Counted from the stretch's first letter, positions 23,009-34,084 are shown. The stretch: DNA of 64,000 nucleotides from Hypomyces perniciosus (GCA_008477525.1 SPDT01000006.1:213501-277500); one strand, 5' to 3'. The notes: a model not told the origin generated them from the sequence alone. A program made the numbers and translations.

Positions 23009-25714
23009 CTAACGTCCAAGCAGTCCGCCGGCCAGACCACCAGCGGCATTGCTAACAGTATTAACTGTATTGCCGACGGCCTTGACTCCAGTATCGACAA
23101 CGCACCCTATGGTACCAATGAGGCCGCTACATTTGTTGTTGTTGGAGTCACCGGCATCCGAACCAGTGGTGCCTGATCCTGAGCCCCCTGAGCCACCACC
23201 AGCACCCGATCCTGATCCTGATCCGCCCGATCCAGCGGGGGGTGTGCCAGAGCCTCCGGCGCCGGAGCCACCAGCGGGAGTGCTTCCTCCGGATCCTCCG
23301 GCTCTTCCGGCAGGAGTTGCGGAGCCACCTCCGAGCAGGCCTCCTAGTTCGTCAACGATGTCTCCTACTCCATTACCGATAGTCTCGAGGACATCTCCTG
23401 CTGCACCGCCCGCGGTGTCAATGATGCCTTTTACATCCCCGTTACTGACATTACCAAGGACTCCTTTCGCTGTATCACCGACAGTGTTGGCGGTATCAGC
23501 GACCACACCTGCGGCAGTGTCAACGATACAGCCCACAGTATCAATGATCCCCTTGCATTTGTCCTCCGTGTCGGGCGAGGTGCCTGTTCCGCTTCCGCCT
23601 GATCCACCAGTTCCAGTGGGGGAAGTTGTGGGAGCAGTTGTAGCTGTAGTTGTGTCATCTTCACAATTGTCAGTAGATGTATCATCATCGTACTCATCTA
23701 GAGTTTGGGGAGGGGTTATATTACCAGAGTTGACTGGGGCCACGGTAGGGACTTGGACGACTGGGAACCCCACAGTAGAGACTTCGACCGGAATCACCAC
23801 AGTAGGGACGTCGACTGGAACCACAACGATAGGAATTTCGACTGGTGCTACCACTGTAGGAACACCACTATCGACTGGGACCACAATGGTAGGGGTTTCA
23901 ACTGGAATCACCACAGTAGGGACTCCAGTACCAACTGGGGCTGTTGGGTTTCCGGTGCCCGTAGCAACGGGGAGGATGGTAACATCTGGCTTTCCATCGC
24001 CATTCGTGTCAATACCGCCATTAGGACCGACTGTTGTGTCAGGCTTGCCATCACCCTTAAGGTCGACACTGCCATCTGGATTGACAGTGATATCAGGCTT
24101 TCCATCACCCTTGGTGTCAATGCCACCATCAGGGCCAATTACAGTGTCAGGCTTGCCATCTCCGTTGGTGTCTACAGGAGAACCAGGAGGATACTTCGGA
24201 TTTCCAGAACCGTTGTCGGTGCCAGTAGGGACGCCATCAGGGAAGACCTTGATATCCGGTTTGCCGTCACCATCCAGGTCCGCAGTTCCATCCAAGCCGA
24301 TCGTGGTATCAGGCTTTCCATCGCCATTGGTATCGACGCTGCCATCAGGGCTGATGAAGATATCTGGCTTGCCATCTCCATTAAGATCGACACCACCGTC
24401 GGGCCCGATGACAGTGTCGGGAATGCCATCGCCGTTAGTATCAACTGGCGTACCGGGCAAGAAGTTTCCGGTTCCGGTCTCCTTGGGGCCTAGTCCATTG
24501 CCTCCAACCTGGATATCGGGCTTTCCATCACCGTTGGTGTCGATATATCCGCCAGGGCCGACAGTTGTGTCAGGCTTGCCATCGAGATTGGTATCCACAG
24601 TGCCATCAGGGAAGATTTGGATATCTGGTTTGCCATCTCCATTGGTATCGACATAACCACCAGGCTGAACAGTTGTATCCGGCTTGCCGTCCAGACTGGT
24701 ATCAACAGGAGCACCCGGTCCGACATACAGATCCGGCTTACCATCTCCATCAGTGTCCACCAAACCGCTGTTGCCTCCTTGAGGAAGGACTGTAACGTCA
24801 GGCTTTCCGTCGCCGTTGAGATCAATACCGCCATCAGGGCCGATAGTCGTATCGGGCTTCCCGTCTCCATTGAGATCGACACCGCCTCCTGGGAGAAGCG
24901 TGAAGTCAGGCTTGCCATCCCCATTGATGTCAACTGAACCGTCAGCACCAGAGTATACGTCAGCTTTGCCATCGCCGTTTGTGTCAATGGCGACTCCGCT
25001 AATGCCGTTCGCAATGGGAACGATTGTAATATCAGGCTTTCCATCTCCGGTGAGATCAATGCCTCCGCCAGGGAGAACCCAGGTGTCAGGCTTGCCGTCT
25101 CCGTTGAGATCAACACCGCCGTCCGCGTAGATGGTAATGTCGGGCTTTCCGTCACCATTGAGATCCGCAGTACCATCACGGTTTATGGGTACATCCGCAA
25201 TGCCATCACCGTTGAGATCAATGCCAAAGCCTTCGCCGATTGTTGCAGGACCGGCAGTCGGAGTCGGATAATGATTTCCAATAATCAGAGTGCTAGTGGG
25301 TTCGCAAATAATGACCGTTCCTTGACAGATGTTGCATGTGGGTTCGATTGTAGAGACAGTGATCTTGGGACCTTCCGCCGCGGAAGTAAGGGTAACGAAA
25401 GGAACATCGGTGGGCTCATAGCAGTACACAGTACCGGTACAAGCTGGACAATCGGGGTGTTTCGTCGAGGTCGTGCCCTCAGATTGGTAAGAAGGTAGAG
25501 TGAGTGTGACATACGGCGGCTTCTCTTCCATGGTCTTGAAGACCTGCTGGGAACAAGCACCATAACAGGCGCCGAATTCCACATAGGTCGTCACCACAAC
25601 TTCGACTGTGACGATATCGTCCTCATTGGCCCGCACAGGAGCGACCAGAAGGGATCCTAGGACGGCCGCCTTGGCCGCCCAGGCGATGTTGCCGTGAGCA
25701 CGACGGCTGGCCAT
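23009..25714 (-). CDS. Secreted protein with 21 DxNGDGKPD calcium-loop repeats
   Basis: Single exon, 901 residues. I start at 25714 because the ATG there opens a signal peptide (MASRRAHGNIAWAAKAAVLG, cleavage near VRA-NED); an in-frame ATG 105 nt upstream would bury it. Residues 30-150 are a Cys-containing head with CPACTGTVYCYEP and CNICQGTVIICEP. Residues 165-595 hold 21 copies of a motif such as DLNGDGKPD, spaced about 18-20 residues by linkers like TTIGPDGGV. The DxNxDGxxD pattern is that of EF-hand-like loops in dockerins and thrombospondin type 3 repeats, so calcium binding is inferred. A Val-Pro-Thr-rich stretch follows, then an acidic DEYDDD patch. Near the end, two related Cys blocks (CKGIIDTVGCIVDT and CSGLIGTIGCVVDT) flank a Gly-Ser-rich spacer. 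No enzyme domain and no clear GPI tail. Probably cell-wall associated or extracellular. Confidence 0.85.
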   Translation of the reverse strand: MASRRAHGNIAWAAKAAVLGSLLVAPVRANEDDIVTVEVVVTTYVEFGACYGACSQQVFKTMEEKPPYVTLTLPSYQSEGTTSTKHPDCPACTGTVYCYEPTDVPFVTLTSAAEGPKITVSTIEPTCNICQGTVIICEPTSTLIIGNHYPTPTAGPATIGEGFGIDLNGDGIADVPINRDGTADLNGDGKPDITIYADGGVDLNGDGKPDTWVLPGGGIDLTGDGKPDITIVPIANGISGVAIDTNGDGKADVYSGADGSVDINGDGKPDFTLLPGGGVDLNGDGKPDTTIGPDGGIDLNGDGKPDVTVLPQGGNSGLVDTDGDGKPDLYVGPGAPVDTSLDGKPDTTVQPGGYVDTNGDGKPDIQIFPDGTVDTNLDGKPDTTVGPGGYIDTNGDGKPDIQVGGNGLGPKETGTGNFLPGTPVDTNGDGIPDTVIGPDGGVDLNGDGKPDIFISPDGSVDTNGDGKPDTTIGLDGTADLDGDGKPDIKVFPDGVPTGTDNGSGNPKYPPGSPVDTNGDGKPDTVIGPDGGIDTKGDGKPDITVNPDGSVDLKGDGKPDTTVGPNGGIDTNGDGKPDVTILPVATGTGNPTAPVGTGVPTVVIPVETPTIVVPVDSGVPTVVAPVEIPIVVVPVDVPTVVIPVEVSTVGFPVVQVPTVAPVNSGNITPPQTLDEYDDDTSTDNCEDDTTTATTAPTTSPTGTGGSGGSGTGTSPDTEDKCKGIIDTVGCIVDTAAGVVADTANTVGDTAKGVLGNVSNGDVKGIIDTAGGAAGDVLETIGNGVGDIVDELGGLLGGGSATPAGRAGGSGGSTPAGGSGAGGSGTPPAGSGGSGSGSGAGGGSGGSGSGTTGSDAGDSNNNKCSGLIGTIGCVVDTGVKAVGNTVNTVSNAAGGLAGGLLGR
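23990..25240 (-). repeat. Tandem coding repeats of the DxNGDG protein
   Basis: Degenerate tandem array of about 54-60 nt units encoding the 21 calcium-loop motifs. Units differ mainly at third positions and in the linker. Two units (DTSLDGKPD and DTNLDGKPD) replace the first loop Gly by Leu. Confidence 0.8.
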
Positions 25715-27653
25715 TTTCAACCAGTCGTAGGTACAATGGAGGGAAGTGCCACTTAATGAGAGGCCTCTAACTAAGAGATAATGAATGAATTGTGAGTGTT
25801 GATGATAGAGCTTCCTCAATTGAGAGGATACATCCTGATATATATAGAAGGTTGAACATCACCATCGTGAGGGCGGGCTGATTGCCCCTCGCACCAGACG
25901 CGTTAATGAACGGCGAGAAGCATTCCGAAGAATGCTACCCCTCTTGATTTCAGGTCCGGTAGCAAATATTGAGACCATCGTGGCGAGGGAAACGCAAACC
26001 CTCCGCACAGTTCTGCACTGAAACCCAACACTAAGTCATTGACTCAGAGAATCGCGTTGCGTGCCTGAGCTAATGCCCCAAAGGCGACCACGCATCCGGA
26101 ACATGTAGGTTTCCTTTTCCGGGACGATGAATTAGACAGGACCGAATGGGCTTGAATGCCAAGGCAAGCATTTCAGTATGGTCCATTCTGGTATCACCGA
26201 ACCCATTGATGTAAATTTCGACGCGCGAATTAGTTGTGAGTTTAGACAGATGCGAATCCATGACCGTTTACGACCAAGAACAAATACGAATACCGGTGAA
26301 TTTCGTGCAGAACCACCTCAGAAGCCTACAGTTTCGCCCCAGGGATAGTAGTACCAACTCACTATTGAGGGGGGCGAGGCTTTCCTCCCTTTCCTACATA
26401 TTGCGTTGGGCCGACCAACATTCATTCTCTACAGAGCATGACAGTCCAGAATACATACTGCATAGATCGCACGCATATCTCCTAGCTTCAGATCTAGTGG
26501 CTGTAGTATTCTAGCAATACCGAAACAACTCGACTACCTAGGTACTTTCGAGTTTCGTTGTTGAACGCGTAATCGTATTGTCCCAGACTGTCAGCCAACA
26601 TGGCAACACCACCCCCATATGAACCGTTTTCATGATACCTCACAATCGATACCCCAACTTTTCTTACCGGTTTAAACTTAACGATAAACTTTAGGCTCAT
26701 ATTGCTGTCAGGAAGAGAGCACCCCAGTTTGACCCCAGGACCTCAGAAGGTTTTATTTTCATCCCTTTCACGTCCCTCGACGTGAAGGATCGTTAACGTA
26801 TTGCAGGTTGTGACACGATGCGTAAATTCGACAATATCTTTGTCACCAAACTGGCATTAGCTGCCCTTGACCTCGGCGCGTCCGATTAATAGCCAACATG
26901 CCACATAAAGGGATGGAACTGAAACCAAGTGTATGGTTGCACGGCCATTCCGACTGGTAACTGAAAACAGATTTAGATGTAAAATGTAATGGTGTGACAG
27001 CACGCATTCCTGGCAGTAGAGGGGGCTACCTACTAACTGTTGAATGGACCCCTAAACACCTCGAAGGGGGGACCAGAAGAAACATACCGAACATACTTAA
27101 CCCAAGGGCGGGCGCTGAATTTAAGGGGCCCAGGGCAAAGACAAACGCTATCCATCCCTCAACACCGTTTACAATGCATACCAAAATGCGCCTAATAAAA
27201 ATTAAACCGAAACTGCGGGAAATTCTTGCAGCAGCATAGACAGGTCTCAAACCCCATTTTCAGCTTCACTGATCGATCGCCTCGTCTAAGGTGCCCTTTT
27301 CAGGGACCCTTATTTGTTGTTGGTGGTTTGTCTGACTCGCTCCTGGAAAAGTGGTTATGTCTCAACACGACTACCTCACGTGTAATTCTCTATGGTTCAC
27401 GCAAAGGACGCATCTAGTCAATAGGGGTCATTTGTGAGAGTTCCTTCAGGAGAATAAAATATCGACTCTCGTGAAAGCACTAGTATTAATGATAGTAATG
27501 ATGATATACTATTAGGTGAGGGGAAATTCCACAGCTATAAGCTTAGTCTACCAATGCTCTGGATCCAATGACATCCCGAAACAAATCGACCCTGATCATT
27601 CGTCTGATCAAAGCACATGAACCCTTATTAATCCCTTTCAGGGTGTTTTGATC
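25715..27653. other. Intergenic region
   Basis: Nearly 2 kb upstream of the repeat-protein gene and downstream of the NAD(P)-binding gene. Open frames are below 95 codons, without domains. I see no RNA gene or element ends. Confidence 0.5.
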
Positions 27654-28409
27654 TTAGAGTCCAATAATGCGCCTGAACCCAACGTTCTCAATCACCCAGG
27701 AACCGCCCAGCTTAAATGCACCTGGCCCTTCCAACTTGTTATCCAGTTTCCCCATAGCCAACTGTGTCAGGAAACTCCCCAGGTACTCCGTTGGTGAATG
27801 CATGCCCTTCTTTATCCCTACTACAGGAGTAAGCGCTATCAACGCTGCCTTGTAGAGTATTCCCTGATTGGGAAGATATGGCAAGATATCAGTGTGCTGC
27901 CTCGGATCAACCATCGCGGGCCGTACCGAGTCTGCCTGCAGGGTCGGCGTGGCCTCTGACAGAGTCCCCAGGTCTGCTTCTGTCTCTCCCTTCACGCGCG
28001 CAAAAATGGCGGAGAAATACCCCGGCGTCTGCGTCGCGCCCTCGCCAGACACATAAATAAACCTGAACGGATCCGACGCTGACGTGGACAGGGTAGAGAA
28101 GGACTTGGCCGCCTCGAGGGCGTAGTCCTTTGTGATTTTGATGTATTCCTCCTTGCCAACTTGCGTCTGGCTGATGCCCAGGGCCCACACGCAGGCTTTG
28201 GCGCCTTTCAGCTGGTCGAGGATTTTGGAGTCGTAGGTTCCAAAGTCCTTGTGGATGATGACATTGATGCGTGGGTCTTTGGCGTCTTCCGCCATTTTGA
28301 TGGGCCTCCGGCTGAGGATGGAGATTTTGGTGATGTCCTTGGCTTTGATCATGGCGTCCAGAGTAGCCGAGCCGACAAGGCCCGTGGCGCCTGTGAGGAC
28401 GATATGCAT
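27654..28409 (-). CDS. NAD(P)-binding Rossmann-fold protein (atypical SDR, HTATIP2/Fmp52-like)
   Basis: Single exon, 251 residues. The N terminus MHIVLTGATGLVGSATLDAM carries the GATGxVG dinucleotide-binding loop of NmrA-like/atypical short-chain dehydrogenases. ISILSRRPI at the end of the second strand is where NADP would be read. KACVWALGISQTQ and FRFIYVSGEGATQTPGYF follow, and the latter covers the region of the usual active site. The canonical YxxxK is not obvious; a Lys-Glu pair follows in VKGETEADL. The closest described group is the HTATIP2/Fmp52 type, whose biochemical role is poorly known. A related gene lies at 62899-63643. Single-gene setting with no clear partners. Confidence 0.82.
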   Translation of the reverse strand: MHIVLTGATGLVGSATLDAMIKAKDITKISILSRRPIKMAEDAKDPRINVIIHKDFGTYDSKILDQLKGAKACVWALGISQTQVGKEEYIKITKDYALEAAKSFSTLSTSASDPFRFIYVSGEGATQTPGYFSAIFARVKGETEADLGTLSEATPTLQADSVRPAMVDPRQHTDILPYLPNQGILYKAALIALTPVVGIKKGMHSPTEYLGSFLTQLAMGKLDNKLEGPGAFKLGGSWVIENVGFRRIIGL

Positions 28410-29440
28410 TTTGAGTCTATGAGCTCAAGGATCGTATGTCTGTAAGTTGAGGGGTATTGCTGCAGTGGTGGAGGTCCCTTTGTCAATGTGTGATTGTAAA
28501 CGTATCAATGAGATGAAGAGGCAATAACTAGGGGAGGATTAAGACTGGAAGATGACGAGTGAATGGATGACAATAGAGGCTTGCACCTTAATTTGTAGGA
28601 ATTTATACTACACCATATCATAAGGGACTCTACTAGATAACTACCTATGCACGAGCATCGCGGAGGACTCCGTATCTCCACTCGGGTTAGGCGGCCGCTT
28701 TGTCCGCATGCGGGCCGGACTTAAAGGCGTAATGCCGGGTTAGGCTGACAAGCGATTGCCCGAAACGGGCCTCTAAGATTCTCAATTCCGTGCCGGACCC
28801 GCGCGGAGAACGGGTTTCCATTGCTGTCGTACTTCGTATTCCGTAGGGCATTTTCCTATACGGGTCTAGAGCGGAATTTGCGGAGAGAAATGTCTTTTCT
28901 ACTGCAGCCTATTACTCGGCGGGTCATGGGGGGAAATGATAAAGAGATTGATGTCTAGTATGGAGTACTCCATAGTATTCCGTACAATGATGGTGTTCAC
29001 CTCTCATAAAAACTAATCTCTATTGGCTGGTTTCTATAGAGACAAAGGCAAATTTGTTCATGTTTAGTTCAGGCTACTCCTCCGTATTTGCATCATAAAC
29101 CGAATCGTGATACGCGTACCGAAAAAAAAAGTCCGACCAGTTGAACTCCCTGGTCCTAGACTCTCAAATTGGCACAAAAGCGGGAATAGCTCGAAACAAA
29201 TCTGCACACTTGCCCGTTCTTCTGCTATTCACATCATATTTCAAAAATAAATACTTGGAATTAGAGCCTCCGGTCAGACCCTGTATATACTGCATCTATG
29301 AAAAGACATAATCCAAGGCTACCTATATCGAGATGAACGTAAGAGTCATCACCGCTATTATACAAACACGCTCATGCAGCAAATCCGCCCACGGACCCGC
29401 AGGCCTTCAACCCAAACCCAATGAATATGAAACACGGTTC
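28410..29440. other. Intergenic region
   Basis: About 1 kb between two minus-strand genes, with several near-matches to the TACGGAGTA family but no exact copy. No gene seen. Confidence 0.55.
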
Positions 29441-30575
29441 TCACAGCAACGCCATTGTTCCCATCACAAATACTATAGCACCCATCATGAGGCCCACGCT
29501 CACTGTCCGAGACAATACCACGGCACTTTTCACTATGACCCCCTGGCCCCACACGGCAGTTGGTTTGGTTGCCCTTACGCGAATCCTGCTGGCCAAGCTG
29601 TTCTTGGCTGGGGTGTACTGCTGGGGAGGGAACTTGCAAGCAGACATAATCGACTTCATATCTAGATGGCTGGTTCAGTTGGATGCCATTGGGGGCACAG
29701 AAGTGGAATAAAGCCCTAAAGGGTGGAGGAGTGGATAACGTACTGTTGTCCGTGGTATCCACCTGCGAGATACAGCTCTGACATAAACCCGCAATCTCAG
29801 CCACGTTAAAGCTGGTATTCATGCACACGCAGCTCTGCTCAGCACTCTCCGCTACCGTATATCCACTGCTCATGCCACTGTCCCCCTCCGAGCCCTTCTG
29901 CGGCATTGTACTGGTGGGCACTGCTGTGCGGAATGCGGCTGAAGAAGTGGTCCTTGGAGTTGTGGTCTTTTGAGTCGTGGGCTGTGCAGGAGTGGATTGA
30001 GATGATGAAGGAGGCGGCGGAGGCGATGGAGGCGAGGCCGAGGGCGGCCGAGGCAGTGATTTGACACTGGTGGGAGATGGAGATGGAGATGGAGATGGAG
30101 ATGGAGATGGAGATGGAGATGGAGATGGAGATGGAGATGGAGATGGAGATGGAGTAGGCGGTGCGCGTGGCGGCGCGACTGGTGTTGATGATGGCTTAGG
30201 AGTCGGCGCAGGATCTGTATCGACTACTAACCCCGGAGGGAACGTTGTTGGGGCCGGGACTATGACGATGAATCTCTTGTTATCGACATGCTCGTTGCCT
30301 TCCTTAGCCCGGCGATCGTGTTGCTTCCTTTGTCTCGGCGATGCTTGTCCTGCCAGCTCAACCGCTTGCTTCGGAGTCCACGCCCTTCGATCCAGATCGT
30401 CATCGATGCTGCGCTTCTTTGAGGACTTCCGAGGCGTGCAAATAGATGTAAGCTCGACGATTGGACCACATATAGTGGCGCAATTGAGAGGCACATCCTC
30501 TGGCGGGAGGGCGTCTGAAGCCACAATCGCCGCCAGGCCGGAGACGACAGCCAGACCAGCATGGGAGGCCTTCAT
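29441..30575 (-). CDS. Ser-Pro-rich secreted protein, probably membrane or GPI anchored
   Basis: My model has two exons, 29579-30575 and 29441-29532, giving 362 residues. A signal peptide (MKASHAGLAVVSGLAAIVAS) is followed by a Cys-containing head (LNCATICGPIVELTSIC). Then comes a (Ser-Pro)n stretch coded by a GGAGAT microsatellite, a Pro/Ser/Thr linker, and a second Cys block CVCMNTSFNVAEIAGLCQSC. Without splicing the frame runs to a 405-residue protein with a meaningless tail. Removing a 46-nt GTAAGG...ATAG intron (29533-29578) instead joins to a hydrophobic end, VSVGLMMGAIVFVMGTMALL, as expected for a GPI or membrane anchor. The intron is inferred from this. Function unknown; the paired Cys blocks resemble fungal cell-surface proteins. 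Confidence 0.65.
30073..30150 (+). repeat. Hexanucleotide microsatellite (GGAGAT)13
   Basis: Thirteen perfect GGAGAT units within the coding sequence. On the minus strand they give the Ser-Pro dipeptide array. Unit length is a multiple of three, so copy-number change alters protein length without breaking the frame. Confidence 0.95.
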
Positions 30576-32251
30576 GGTTCGACTCGAAATGCCTCGATCC
30601 CTGGCAATTAATCGGTCGCTATATGTAGGGTCAAGAGTTCAACAACAAGTAAATTGATATCTCAATCTCATTCGACACCGACCATTCCTGGCTCGGGATG
30701 AGGCAAAGAGCAAAAGCAAAAAACCAAGAGTGAGAAATGAGAACTGGGATTACTGGGCTTGATAGCGACAACTCTTGTCTGCGTGTTAAAGGTTTCATGC
30801 TCTCACACACTTGTATGAAACGTGGGAAGGGGTTCACGACCACCCACCACCTGAAGACAACTTGACACCACCCCCATACAGTGGGTTTGGCACAGAGTAG
30901 CAAGCAATCCAACATTTCGTCTAGCATAGCGGGATTGACCCGCCATTTGAGTGAACTCAAGCACTGCTCTCGACTCTGGTCCAAACCCACTGTATGTACG
31001 AAGTAGTTGGGATGATCAATGATCAATGCATTGATGAAGGAAAATTAAAAGCTTATGGCCGGGAATGACACGTGCCGCTTCACAGCTGCCAGACTTGTCA
31101 CGAATGCCCAGGCTGAGACTCAGTCCCTGATGGTCTGAAACATTCTGGATGTCATCCTTCTTGAGGGACGGAGACGACCGCGCCAATGAGCGCGCAGGGT
31201 GAAAACACGAAACAAAAGCACGATATGGCCAAATCCGTAGTCTTTCCAGATACAGATAGTTAAAAGGGAAGGTTGTGTGTTTCCCTTTTCAATTTGGGGG
31301 TTGTCTAGAAGAAATCGGGAAGATCCTCCGAGCATATACGGAGTACGAGCAGAAAGCAGACAAAGGTCGAAATCTTGGCCCAAACACCTCCACAAATGGT
31401 TTCGATGCTGACTCATCACGGACAATAGGACAAACCGTCTCAGGCTCTCCGTTTCACGGGATGGGACGACGCAAGGCTGACACCAAAACCTAGAGGGCAT
31501 CTTTGCTGGTTCTATGAATCTTTCGTGGCGAAGCCGTCGCGCTCATTCACGTCCCCGACTTTCCTTAAAGCGGAATCATACCACGAATGCTAAACGGCTC
31601 CAACGGCAATATGCATATGTCGTATTGTGGCGCAGGCCAGAGTTGGTCATGGTCCTCCAAAGGTTCCTCAGCTCGACCCATCTCGGCTTTATACCGCGAA
31701 AGCGAAGAAACGCGCAGGGGCCGTCGATCCATATCCAATCCAATAAACATTGTTCAATTTTCGCATTCGGTAAGAAAGTAACCATATGGACCATGAGGCG
31801 ATGCCACCCGCTTTCTCGGGGGCTTAGACGATTAACTAAGGGCCTAACTTGACCCTCGAAAGGGCATCATCGCACGAGCTGGACGCTTTAGAGCCATGTG
31901 GCTGAAAAACCCTGGCCATGTATAATTCGTTTGATTCGTCTGGCCCGGAACCCGGCAAGCATATTGATGATAAGATCGGGGTGATGTCGGATCGCTGGCA
32001 CCAGCCGCAGCCGCAGCCGCAGCAGTAGCGTCATGTTTAATGATTTACGCCGTTGAGAACATTGTGATGTCTTCAATCATATTTAAAAAGCCTCGACGTC
32101 ACCCTTGTCTGGGTGAGGAGTTGTATGCTCCAGCTACCCAGCTTGTTCAACTATCAGAAACAGCATCTTCTTCTCCCTCGGTTGGCATGGTCCGTAGCGC
32201 ATCGATCGACGTCTCCTGTACTCGAAAAGCGAAAGGCGCCCGATCGCAGAC
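30576..32251. other. Divergent intergenic region with an inverted repeat
   Basis: About 1.7 kb between divergent genes. It contains a 16-nt perfect inverted repeat (30875-30890 and 30981-30996) and one TACGGAGTA (31337). Open frames of up to 131 codons have no supporting features. Confidence 0.5.
30875..30996. repeat. Inverted repeat, 16-nt perfect arms
   Basis: Left arm 30875-30890 (CATACAGTGGGTTTGG) and right arm 30981-30996 are exact reverse complements, 90 nt apart. Partial complementarity continues inward, and TTGAGTGAACTCAA lies near the centre. The whole 122 nt could fold into a hairpin. No target-site duplication is seen, so I cannot say whether it is a MITE-like element, a hairpin RNA or a regulatory structure. 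Confidence 0.6.
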
Positions 32252-33260
32252 ATGATAGACTCCCACGAAGCACTGGGCATTGCCCAAATCGTCTTCTACG
32301 CCCCAGTCGTTCCAATAGTCATCTATCTCATGATCCGAAATGGAAAAATCCGACCACGAATGGCTTGGTATCCCTTGATCCCGTTCAGTCTTAGTATGTC
32401 AAACTCGCTTCACACAGTAAGTGGTAGCAGATACAATCCTAACACGCTCTCTCTAAGTGCGGCTTGCTGGTGGCCCCGTCATCATCGCCCTGGAACACAA
32501 CCCGGAAAGTATCGGCCTCCTGGTTGCTGCAATCATCCTTCTCAACGTTGGTGTTATTCCCCTGATCATCAGTACACTCGGTCTCGTCCGCATCATGTCA
32601 GTCCCCATCATCAAACCCGTACTACATATATAGTGGAATAGTGACTAAACCACTGTAGTAAGGTCGACAATTATCACGAGAACCACAAATCAAAAAAGAT
32701 CCTAGGCGTACTACGCTTCGCCTTCCTCGTTGCAGTGGGTCTTCTTGCCAGTGGAGGTGGCGTAAGTTCCATAGGCACACCATCGTCTCGGGACATCAGC
32801 CGTACCCTTACCCTTGTCGGCTACGTCGTCTTTGCCGTCATCCTCATGGCCCTCATCGGCATGCAACTCTTCTTCTGGAAGAGGAGATGGACCCTTCTGC
32901 CCAGCAGTCAAACTGTAAAAACCCTCCTTTCCACGCCCTCCTCCCCTTGCAACTCAGCTCGGTCTAACTCTGATGGTTCTCCAGATCCTCCGCGGCAGCC
33001 TGGTTGCCAGCCCTTTCCTCATCATCCGTACCGTCTTCGGCATCCTCGAAGCAGCGCTCCAAGACACCACGAGATCTCCCTTCGATCCCGTCACCGGCTC
33101 GGCAATCGCTTTTGGTCTGATGGCCTTGCTGCCGGAATACATCGCTCTCGCAATATATATCTACTCCGGGTTTTCGATTCCCCCTGACCGCGGTGTCACT
33201 GCCGGAAACGGACAAACAGTGCAAGAGCTGTCTGAAGGTGCGGACAAGACCAATGTCTGA
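32252..33260 (+). CDS. Fungal multi-span integral membrane protein (DUF7702-like)
   Basis: Four exons: 32252-32393, 32458-32596, 32659-32914 and 32985-33260, giving 270 residues. There are about seven hydrophobic segments: ALGIAQIVFYAPVVPIVIYL, GGPVIIALEHN, then GLLVAAIILLNVGVIPLI, FAFLVAVGLLASGG, VGYVVFAVILMALIGMQLFF, the ILRGSLVASPFLIIRTVFG segment and MALLPEYIALAIYIYSG. The pattern of a short extracellular N terminus, a RIIKVDNYH-like loop and RTVFGILE near the end matches a large uncharacterised family of fungal membrane proteins. I recall it as DUF7702, without verification. Exon 2 begins within the ATG of MRLAGGPV. No transport or receptor motif is recognised and the substrate is unknown. 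An internal GTAAGT at about 32762 is not used, since splicing there would break the frame. Confidence 0.78.
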
Positions 33261-34084
33261 TATCTAGCCGCAATATATCACGAGCAGCAGGTTTCGGCCA
33301 GACACAACCATGGCCTGAGCATCGATCAGGAAATAGAGCGAAGGAACCAAAGTTCCGAAGTGGCCCGGTAAATACTCTGTACTATTAGAAGGATCGTATA
33401 CGAAATACGAATTCGGAGAATTGTGCATGTAAATACCTTAGCTTATAGTTATGCTTACTGTTAACACATCTACTACTACCATTCAATTGGTAATATTCAA
33501 CCTTAAGGGAATCACCGACTTCATGGGGCATTCCCGAAGGGGAAAGCCACGATTATTTACAATTTTATCGACAGCCTATCCTATCTGTTTCCTAGTTATT
33601 ATTGATGCAATGCTACCAGATGCAACCCTGGTTCGTATTTCGGTTGCATATTACGGCGCGGCCACACCAGCTGTGTATGGACTAGACTGGTCTGCCAGGC
33701 CTCTCCTTTGCGGAGCCATTGAGACCAAGCCACCGATCACGTATTCAGAGAAGGTCGTTTCAAGATGTTCCAGTGAAATGGTCTTGGAATGCTTGGGGCT
33801 TTCAAGATGGCAGAGAACGGATGCTGAAGTATTGGAAAAGGATGAACACACAAAAAAGGCATCGTATTAGTACAAGCTTGGCTTTCGTTGTACGAGATCT
33901 CTATTCATATTCTCATGAACCGCCATATAAGATATTATACTCCGTAAAGCAATATTAGAAGTTTCGGCCCCATGCAAGACCAATGCAAGACCAATGCACA
34001 GCCACAAAGAACAATCAAACCATCGGTTGGCAGGACTTCTCCGTCACCGACAAACACAAAACTCCCAATATCCTAATACCAGAC
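33261..34084. other. Intergenic region between convergent genes
   Basis: 3' flanks of the membrane protein and UDP-glucose dehydrogenase genes. It holds one TACTCCGTA (33938). A 139-codon open frame at 33451 has no recognisable feature and is not called. Confidence 0.5.

Noticed and set aside
23049..24656. 535-codon open frame on the plus strand opposite the repeat protein
   Set aside because: It mirrors the codon pattern of the minus-strand repeats. It has no signal peptide, only composition-driven repeats, and no independent evidence.
30875..30996. Calling the inverted repeat a transposable element
   Set aside because: No target-site duplication and no second copy seen in the window.
32765..32802. 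GTAAGT...CAG as an extra intron in the multi-span membrane protein
   Set aside because: Its 38-nt length would break the reading frame, while reading through keeps a conserved membrane protein frame.
33451..33870. 139-codon open frame downstream of the membrane protein
   Set aside because: No recognisable motif and codon use unlike the neighbours. It lies in the shared 3' region of two convergent genes.
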